From Lasiodiplodia sp. COLG20 (Eukaryota; Ascomycota; Dothideomycetes; Botryosphaeriales; Botryosphaeriaceae): 64,000 nt of DNA. A program made the position numbers and the translations under genes. Of the stretch, positions 57,133-64,000 are shown one piece after another. The number at the start of each line of letters is the position of its first letter. The first letter of the stretch is position 1. The notes below the pieces were generated by a model that was not told the origin of the DNA, did not search any database, and worked only from the letters and a program-made list of their open reading frames with translations. Where the stretch lies: assembly GCA_009801085.1 (NCBI GenBank), contig VNWV01000008.1:124001-188000 (forward strand). Reading direction: 5' to 3'.

Positions 57133-59079
57133 ATGGAGAATCTCCCGATGTTTACGAGTATCCCAATTTCGAGCTTGCAAAGCATCGACTCGCAAAGTCA
57201 TGTTGCACGTGACGACTCCCAGAACACACAGCTATGTCACAGGTGTAGCGAGCTTGACTTTGAAAGCAAGTTCACCTCAACAGATGGAGATGGCTGGTTC
57301 GATTTGAAGATTGCCATGGGCACTTTGGTCCGCGATTGCGCACTTTGCAATCTTCTTGAGACAGTTGCTCCGGAAGAAGATACGAAATTCAATACCCAAT
57401 GGCCGGGTGGCTCTCAAGAGACACTTGATGTTACATTGTTTCACAAAGTGCCTGCAGAAGGGCTGATCACGTACGAATTCCACGTAGAGCCTTTCTGTCT
57501 AGACGACGATGAGGAACCATGGTCACTCGACCCCGCCAAGGTTGATTTTGATGCTCTCCGGGGAAAGTTCAACTACTGCAAAGCAAGGCACACGAAATCC
57601 TGCTGTGCCGAACGGGTACCTGTGGCCAATCTTCGGGTCTTCAACTGCGCTACGAAAACACTTGAGAATGCCACTATTGAAACGAAGTACGCGGCCCTCA
57701 GTTATGTCTGGGGAAACCCCGAGAAAAGCGACAAGTATCCACAAACGGTCCTTGACGCCTTTGAAGTTGTACGGGAATTTGGACTGAAGTACATCTGGGT
57801 TGATCAGTTGTGCATTGATCAAGAGGGTCCAGATAAAATGGAGCAGATACGGCAAATGCACCACATTTACAACAACGCCGAGTTTACAATCGCCGCCGCT
57901 GCGGGATGTGACTCGGCCTATGGCATACCAGGAATCCAAGGAAAACTTCGTAAGGAGCAAAAGCTGTTCAGGATTGGTCACTTCCGATTTGTTGAACCAT
58001 ACCTTAGCCCCGATAAAATCATGGAAAGGGCAACTTGGGCAAAGCGAGCCTGGACTTATCAAGAAAAGGTTTTCTCGAACAGACTTCTTACCTTTACCGA
58101 TCACGGAGCCTGGTTCTCCTGCCGCAGAATTACTCCGAAATATGGCCAGGAGCACCTCAATCCGAGATCTCCAGAAGACTGGGACATTATTGAGTTTGAG
58201 GGCTACAGACATCACTGTTCCTTGTTTCACCATACCAAATTTCCGAACAACATCTGTAATTTGATCTCGGACTTTTCCGGGAGGATCCTAACGTACGAGG
58301 CTGATGTTATAAACGCATTCTCCGGATGTTTGGGAAGACTTAAACAAGCAGACCCGCCAGTACACCACTTTTGGGGTTCTCCTATACCATTGTATTTACC
58401 AGCTCACAGCGGAGCTGTTCTGGGAGGACCGTTGGAGGGATTCCTGATTGGATTGCACTGGGCCTCAAAAACTGACTCCATCCCACTAAAACCAAGAGTG
58501 GGATTCCCAAGCTGGTCGTGGACAGGGTGGATAGGACCTGTGACAATGCGTTACCACAACTGGGATGATAACCTTTACAATGCCGAGGCCTCGGTTGCAG
58601 TAGAGCTTACGACGGGTGAGCGGCTTGACTGGCCAGAGCTTGAGAAGCGGTCGTTCCTGGAAGACCAACAAGAGTTGATATCCCGCTTCATTGTCCTTAA
58701 CGCTTGGACCATATCTGTGAGACTGGAACTCCACCCGGAGGCCAGATCTCATGAACTACAACTTCACGCAGTAGTTGAAGCTACATCTGGAGGAGAATTC
58801 CTTCTCCCTGCTGTCCTGTTTTCTGAAGTTGGTCATGATCTGAGCGAGGAAAGAATGGCCGTGCTGAAAGATATGATGTTCAGAGGCATCTTTCTGGTCA
58901 CTGAGATGTATGTATCCGGGTTGCTTGTGAGAAAAGTGGACAACCATCATGTGCGCGTTGGTCATTTTAGTATATGGGGTGTTACTGAACGGGATGGCTC
59001 GGGAAATAAATCATACCCTGATGGACCGGTAGACCGAAAATTGTTGCAGGGCCAAAGAGAGGAAATCAGGCTGGGTTGA
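57133..59079 (+). CDS. HET-domain protein C
   Basis: Single exon, 648 aa, starting MENLPMFTSIPISS (a GTG one codon upstream is ignored). An N-terminal Cys motif (LCHRCSELDF, CALCNLLE) is common in HET proteins. The HET domain is at about aa 185-320: YAALSYVWGNPEKSDKYPQ, FGLKYIWVDQLCIDQ, HHIYNNAEFTIAAAAG. Downstream come KRAWTYQEKVFSNRLLTF, DVINAFSGCLG and FPSWSWTGWIG. The frame is intact, unlike HET-B, and provides a reference for the DxxxAFxG block around the HET-B stop. A cell-death role in non-self recognition is inferred from the family. Confidence 0.94.
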   Translation: MENLPMFTSIPISSLQSIDSQSHVARDDSQNTQLCHRCSELDFESKFTSTDGDGWFDLKIAMGTLVRDCALCNLLETVAPEEDTKFNTQWPGGSQETLDVTLFHKVPAEGLITYEFHVEPFCLDDDEEPWSLDPAKVDFDALRGKFNYCKARHTKSCCAERVPVANLRVFNCATKTLENATIETKYAALSYVWGNPEKSDKYPQTVLDAFEVVREFGLKYIWVDQLCIDQEGPDKMEQIRQMHHIYNNAEFTIAAAAGCDSAYGIPGIQGKLRKEQKLFRIGHFRFVEPYLSPDKIMERATWAKRAWTYQEKVFSNRLLTFTDHGAWFSCRRITPKYGQEHLNPRSPEDWDIIEFEGYRHHCSLFHHTKFPNNICNLISDFSGRILTYEADVINAFSGCLGRLKQADPPVHHFWGSPIPLYLPAHSGAVLGGPLEGFLIGLHWASKTDSIPLKPRVGFPSWSWTGWIGPVTMRYHNWDDNLYNAEASVAVELTTGERLDWPELEKRSFLEDQQELISRFIVLNAWTISVRLELHPEARSHELQLHAVVEATSGGEFLLPAVLFSEVGHDLSEERMAVLKDMMFRGIFLVTEMYVSGLLVRKVDNHHVRVGHFSIWGVTERDGSGNKSYPDGPVDRKLLQGQREEIRLG

Positions 59080-59428
59080 AGTTCTTTCCTTACTATGATG
59101 GAGGAAAAAAGGAGGATGGGTAAAAGTTGATGCTCCGGCTCAAACCCCGAAACACTTCTCGTCAACTCTAATGAAATTTCTGCTTCATTGAGAAAAGCAT
59201 TTTATCTTGTTTTGTACCTCTCCAACATCGGTCAGTGAGGATAAGCATAGCCCTTCCCATGTCCCATCTCCAATCCATGGCACCTATTACTTTAGACAAG
59301 TAGAATCTGATCAGCGGCGTGGAAGCGGGCTGTTCGTTCCCACGTGAATGAACAGAAAGGGTTTACCAACACCCACATTGTAAAACCAACCTCGATTTGG
59401 AATGAACGAAAGAGGGTCCGTGAGGCTC
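59080..59428. other. Convergent spacer
   Basis: 3' flanks of HET-C and the neighbouring minus-strand gene. Nothing supported. Confidence 0.45.
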
Positions 59429-60696
59429 TTATCCCTCTGACAGTCTCCCATTTGGCAGCCTCCGTCTTCGATCTTGTGGATTTTCTGGATTGACATATGT
59501 CCCTTGTCCGTGAGGGGATTCTGTAGGGCTTTCCACTGGCTCCCTTGACTCATTCTCGCCGCTATCTGCTGGATGTTCCCTGGGCAATTCTTGCCGGTCT
59601 GGGAATGGTTCATTACGGAAGTCTCGGAAATAGCGAGGGTCGCGAGTGACGAGAGGAGCAATAATACCCTCTTCTGGGGATTGGTCGATCTCCTCTTCCC
59701 GCTGGAGCGATTGATCCGGATGGTACACCGCAGCTGGAGCTGGAGGAGGCGGTGGTGGATTTGATGGAGTCATTACCATGTTCGAACCTGAGGAAGGGCT
59801 CGTTGGACCAGGAGGATGACGGCGAGTAGGCCTCCCATTGGCCGATGGAGAGCGCCCTGAAGGGCGACGAGATGTTGAATGTCGGTGTCTCCTCCGTAAG
59901 GCGTTTTCGGATTCATTGTTGATGACGATTTTTGATACTCTGCGCACACGTCGCTCTAACTCTATCGACAAGTCCAGAGTTTCGGGCAAGATGCTCTGCT
60001 GTCGAACTTCTAGAGCCGCCATTTTGCACGATGCTCGTGCCGCCTCCACTTCGAGATTAAATGCCTCGCTGTGGAATGATTTAATGTATGACACTTTCAC
60101 ACGGACCGAAGGGGTGATACTCACACACGGCGTTCCAGCTCCTTGCGGATCTGTCGCAGTCGTGCAATCCTTCCCTCAGATCCGGGTAGTTGCTCGCGGC
60201 GCAGCTTTTTCAACTCCTCACGCACCTTTTTGAGCTCTTCCCGAACAGACTCCAGTCCTGCCATACTCACAAACGCCATGACTGACACCTTGACCTGGTT
60301 GAACTGAACGCACAGCTGCAGAACTTCTTTCTTCCGCATATACCACCGGAATCTGCTGAGCCATCGCTGCCCCCTCGTCTGCAGGTCGCCTTTATCGAGC
60401 ATACCAATCTTCTTGAGTACCTGTTCCATCTCTTGGATGAGATTCTTTCCTTGGCTGATTACCGGTTCCTGTAGATCTGTTTGCTCGTTGAGATGTGCGC
60501 CTTGAGAATCGTGAGCAGACACTAATTGTTCGAAGTGCATAAGGAGATGACCCAAAGTAGTGAGTTCTGTCTGCGTAAGGTAGGCGTCACGATCCGCCAG
60601 GCGCATGGTGCGGATGCAGTCATGTAGCGCTTTGCCGACCGTGGCGACGGTGCCAACCAGACCGACTACAGCACCAGCGGCACCGATTGGTTCCAT
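59429..60696 (-). CDS. Stand-alone STAND-type N-terminal helical domain protein
   Basis: Exons 60125-60696 and 59429-60068 (403 aa), starting at the ATG of MEPIGAAGAVVGLVGTVATVG. The first 200 residues look like the helical N-terminal signalling domain found on fungal NLR/STAND proteins: a hydrophobic GA-rich first helix, then ALHDCIRTMRLADRDAYL and a coiled coil (ELKKVREELKKLRREQL). No NACHT, NB-ARC or repeat domain follows. Instead there is a basic segment (RRRHRHSTSRRPSGRS) and a Pro-rich disordered tail. It could be an adaptor or decoy for an NLR, or simply a coiled-coil protein. The intron 60069-60124 is clean. Confidence 0.75.
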
Positions 60697-61535
60697 TTGT
60701 GAAAAAGAGAGCTCAAGCAATAGTCCGAAACGAGTTCAAAGGCAGGCATTGTCTAGATTTATGCCTTGAAGCTTCCGACGAGGCTGGAATTCAGCCTGGT
60801 GATAGCGCTCGCGATCAGCGTTGCTGCGCCATAGCAAACTGATGCACGTCTGAGAGATGAAATAGCATTGGCTACCTTTGCTACGGCATATGTGCCGGTC
60901 TGTAATGAGAAACGGATTTGCAGACCCTGTGTGCGGGCAGATGGCTGTTTGGTTGCTGAAGCGAACTACGGCGTCCTTACACATGGAGTTTGAGTGGTCA
61001 CCATGCGTGTTCGTGGCGCAGCGCGCAGGGCCAAGACACCAATGTATGTATATCTTAGACCCCAGGAAAAAAAAAACGCTCGTGAATGCGCATGACGAGA
61101 CAGGGGCTCTTGCGACGGACGAATGGTTTGCATTTCATCAAGGAGCCTTCACCAATTGATCTCATAGGCTCCAACTTCGATCACGTCCTGAGTCCTTTCT
61201 GTACTTTTGCAGAGGTTTTCGACATTCGTTTTTGAGTACTCCTAGGATAGCCATCCCGCTTTGCGAAATTCCATGAATAGAAAAAGCTATTTAACCATCC
61301 TCGAAAATGCTTGGAGACATACACTTGGAGGCAAACTGAAGTAAAGACGGTAGATGAGGGAGGAAGTACTTCACACAGTCCTCAAGCTGAAGTATATCAC
61401 GTTCGTGCGAGGTCAGTTCAGTAAATACATCAACAGAATCGCAGTAGTTGGACTCTTGCTTAGATGCGTCTGTCACATATAACTCGACAAAGACTCAACT
61501 ACACATCCTCCACCCCAACACCAAAGCAACCGTCC
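60697..61535. other. Intergenic region
   Basis: No supported gene; open frames such as 60878-61159 lack recognisable domains. There is an A10 run near 61070. Confidence 0.45.
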
Positions 61536-64000
61536 TCAAACAACCCCCACAACCCCCACCCACGTCACCACAACCGGCCCCAACAACCCATACACCTTCG
61601 CCGCATTCCCCTCATAATACGCATCATTCTCCTCGTTCGCCGTCACCCCAACGCTCCACGTCGCATTCCCATCCGCCTTGATCCGATTAAACAGCGTCGA
61701 CGTCACCTCAACCACCACCTCGTTCACCCCACCCCTAATCAACCCCGACACATCCGCCACCGCCCCAGCCACATCCAGCGGCCCGACACTCACCCCGTTC
61801 ACCCACGCCCGCATCGAGTTCGCCACCGGTCCGAGCGACAGCACCGCGCCCAGCCCAACCTCCTCCCCCTCCCAAGCGGGCGTCTCGAACGTCGTCCGAT
61901 ACCTCCCCACCCCACTCACCCCCGCCAGCTTCCCGCCGTCCAACTCCGTCCACGGCGCGAGCGTGGTGTTGGTGTAGTTGTGCCAGGTGACGGCCGTCGC
62001 CATGCTGAAGGCGTCGGCGGTGCGGTGCCAGTCGGCGATGGCGATGTCCCAGGCGGCCAGCGTCGTGGCGGGGGGAGGGGAGGCGGTCAGGTTGAGTGCC
62101 TCGCCGCTCGACAGCGTGAGGGAGGCCGGGCCGGTGAGGTAGGCAGCGATGCCTGAGCCCGAGGCCGAGGAGGAGGAGGTGAGGCGGGCCAGCGCGCCGG
62201 ATGCAGCGGTGACGTGGGTTGCAGGCGCGGCGGGGAGGGAGTCGCTGGTGGCGTTCGCCGGGGCGAAGGCGATGATGGTGGTTTGGTTGGAGGCGAGGGT
62301 GAGGGGGATGGTCGTCGCGCCGCTCGCCGTCGTCGTCGTGTACTGCAAGACGGGCGTGATGGCGCCGGTCCAGGCGTCGAAAATGTACGGCGTGCCATCC
62401 GTGGCGAAGGTGACGTCGACCGTCTGCGCCTCTGCAGCATCATTATAAACGAAGGCGTAGTCCAGCCCGCCGTCGTCGCCGCCGCCGCGCCGCCAGAACG
62501 AGTACCAGGACGTGGCGTTGGCGAAGGACACGCGGGGCTGGATGCCGGCGGTGGCGAGGGCGGCGGGGAGGTCGGCGGCGGTGGCGACGGTGTGGACGTT
62601 GGCGAGGTTGCTGGAGAGGATGGCGGCGATGGTGGTGGTTACGGCGGCGGCGGCGCCGGGTTCTTGGCCGATGCTGGTGAGGTTTGTGGTGGGGCCGACG
62701 AAGAAGATGGGGAGGCCGGCGCGGGCGAAGGTCTGGACTTGGGCTGCGCCGCCGGGGGTGATGGCCGAGGCGTTGGAGAAGATGAGGGCTTTGAAGGACT
62801 GCCGGGTTGGGGCGAGGATGCCGTCTTCCACGACGGCGTCGGGGGCCTGGAGGTTGTTGGAGGAAAGGTACTCGTACGTGTAGCCGAGTGTCTCCAGGTT
62901 GCTGTCTTCGTACTTCGCGCTGACTGTCCATGGCGCCTCGTAGAGGTAGAAAGCGAGATCTACACTTGGCGTGCCGGGTTGAGACACGTACTGGTTCCTG
63001 GAGATGTAGTGGATCGACTCGTTGATGTGGAGCCAGCTGGGCTGATGCTGGTTCCACATCTCGCTGAACCGATAGGTAAAGGTCGTGTACGACGGCCAGG
63101 TAGTGTTCGTGTAAGTACCTGAGTACGCAAAGCCGTGCAGGACATGCATCGAGATGCCCGTGGCAAGTCCACGCCTCACAGACCAGAGAAGGTCATTCAA
63201 GGTTTGCTGGTAAGGCGCACCGCTGAGAGCTCCGCACTCCGACGAGATAACCGAAATGCCAGAGAGATGGGCGGGGCCGGAGAATTGGCGGTAAGTGTCG
63301 ATGATGTTGCTGAATCCGAGAGATTCTCCTTCGGGGGCGTCAAGTATGGAAATATCGTCGAGCTTGTCCGCGTCAGTTGTGGAAATTTAGAGTTCAAGGT
63401 AGATCTCACCATATTGAGGGGAAGATTGTACGCCGGCTGTGCCGAGTACCCAACACCCAGACCGTGAGTCCAGTTCACGTACGCAGCGAGGTACTCCTGG
63501 TAGCCTTCGTTTAGTGTCGTCCTGTAGTCCTCATTGCACTTGTCACCGAACGTGGCATTCTCAGCCACGAACCCTTCTCCATACGGTAGGACCGCGCCAT
63601 TCCAATAGTTGGCCGCCGTGATGAGGTACGGCAGGCAGAGAGTTATATCGTAGCCCCTTGACTCGTTAAACCTGGCGGGCAGCTCTGGTGTCCACCAAAG
63701 AGAGGAGACCATTTCCATGCTATCCTCCCATCCTACGCACCAGTCAGTTTGGTCAAGAAGTTGCGTCTGCTACTTTGAAGGGTACTCACCATACTTGCCC
63801 ACCGAGGCCAGGAGCTCCCTCGTCTCCTCATCGTCAAGGAGATGTGCATCGAGAAAATCCGTCAACTTCTTGGAGCCTGTGAAAGAACCTGTAAGCAACC
63901 ATCCAATGAACAAAGGCCATCATTTAAACGTAGCCTTTCACTCAAGTAGGGCCTGCGTCTGAGCGATGCTGCAGCAGAGAATCAACTTACCTGCAGAACT
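61536..64000 (-). CDS. GH106-like alpha-L-rhamnosidase family protein (5' end beyond the window)
   Basis: Visible exons: 63991-64000 (partial), 63790-63888, 63410-63732, 61536-63362, giving about 752 residues to the stop. Diagnostic blocks are GKYGWEDSMEMVSSLWWTPEL (joined across 63733-63789), FNESRGYDITLCLPYL, APEGESLGFSNIIDTYRQFSG, VISSECGA, TLNDLLWSVRRGLATG, VLHGFAYSGTYTNTTWP and FSEMWNQHQPSW. These match large secreted fungal rhamnosidase-type enzymes of the GH106 kind, with a C-terminal beta-sandwich (WNGVSVGPLDVAG-like region). Many N-glycosylation sequons fit secretion. Start codon and signal peptide lie off the right edge. Substrate specificity is inferred from family only. Confidence 0.85.

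Noticed and set aside
62214..63122. Long plus-strand open frame opposite the rhamnosidase-like gene
   Set aside because: Gly/Val/Glu/Asp-rich low-complexity shadow of a GC-rich coding exon.
53354..64000. GST, SDR and secreted hydrolase considered as a secondary-metabolite cluster
   Set aside because: No PKS, NRPS, terpene cyclase, P450 or pathway regulator is present; the genes are separated by HET/NLR-type genes and repeats.
1..64000. CRISPR arrays, operons, tRNA or rRNA genes
   Set aside because: The sequence is eukaryotic with spliceosomal introns; no regularly spaced repeats with spacers, no tRNA cloverleaf pattern and no rRNA were noticed on reading.

Overview
This window is nuclear DNA of a filamentous ascomycete (Pezizomycotina). 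The evidence is short spliceosomal introns (mostly 44-112 nt, GTRNGT...CTRAY...YAG), HET-domain and fungal STAND/NLR genes, an AIM6 homologue, MIA40, and fungal secreted hydrolases. I could not resolve the class. Gene models were spliced by hand; except for the two broken or relic loci, every complete model gives one uninterrupted frame whose summed exon length is divisible by three.

Layout. 0.8-13.0 kb: an ankyrin-CorA-like membrane protein, a RING-bearing SNF2 helicase, and an NLR (N-terminal domain, NACHT, two C2H2 fingers, ankyrin). 13.4-28.6 kb: a GC-rich, conventional block with a glyoxal-oxidase-like enzyme, an RBR-type E3, MIA40, an OM14-like mitochondrial outer-membrane protein, a low-complexity orphan, a GH20 hexosaminidase and a proteinase-K-like S8 protease. 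29.4-35.8 kb: a HET protein, AIM6 and a small secreted crystallin-like protein. 36.2-52.7 kb: an accessory block with a HET gene interrupted by one in-frame UGA, divergent from an alpha/beta-hydrolase-NACHT-ankyrin NLR; then a decayed second copy of that HET 5' end, a small polytopic membrane protein, a class-3 lipase, a DUF1399/GRDP-like protein and a divergent ZZ-like/papain-fold-like/glycine-rich protein. 53.4-64.0 kb: a GST, a pogo-like transposase relic with tandem repeats, an SDR, a third HET gene, a stand-alone STAND-type N-terminal domain protein, and a GH106-like rhamnosidase that runs off the right edge.

How the genes fit together. The window reads as a self/non-self recognition island around a housekeeping core: three HET proteins, two NLRs of different architecture, an ankyrin-CorA protein and one NLR-type N-terminal domain without a NACHT. 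The most informative structure is the divergent HET / hydrolase-NLR pair (36.2-44.3 kb). Its HET 5' end and intergenic region recur in decayed form at 44.6-46.2 kb, beside a membrane protein / class-3 lipase pair, which suggests duplication and remodelling of a bidirectional recognition/effector cassette.

Oddities worth checking: a UGA CUA stop in the second HET gene (readthrough, an optional 51-nt intron, or a recent null allele), a predicted 2-nt microexon in the OM14-like gene, a GC-AG intron in the helicase, and a four-copy 48-bp coding minisatellite in the ankyrin-CorA gene.
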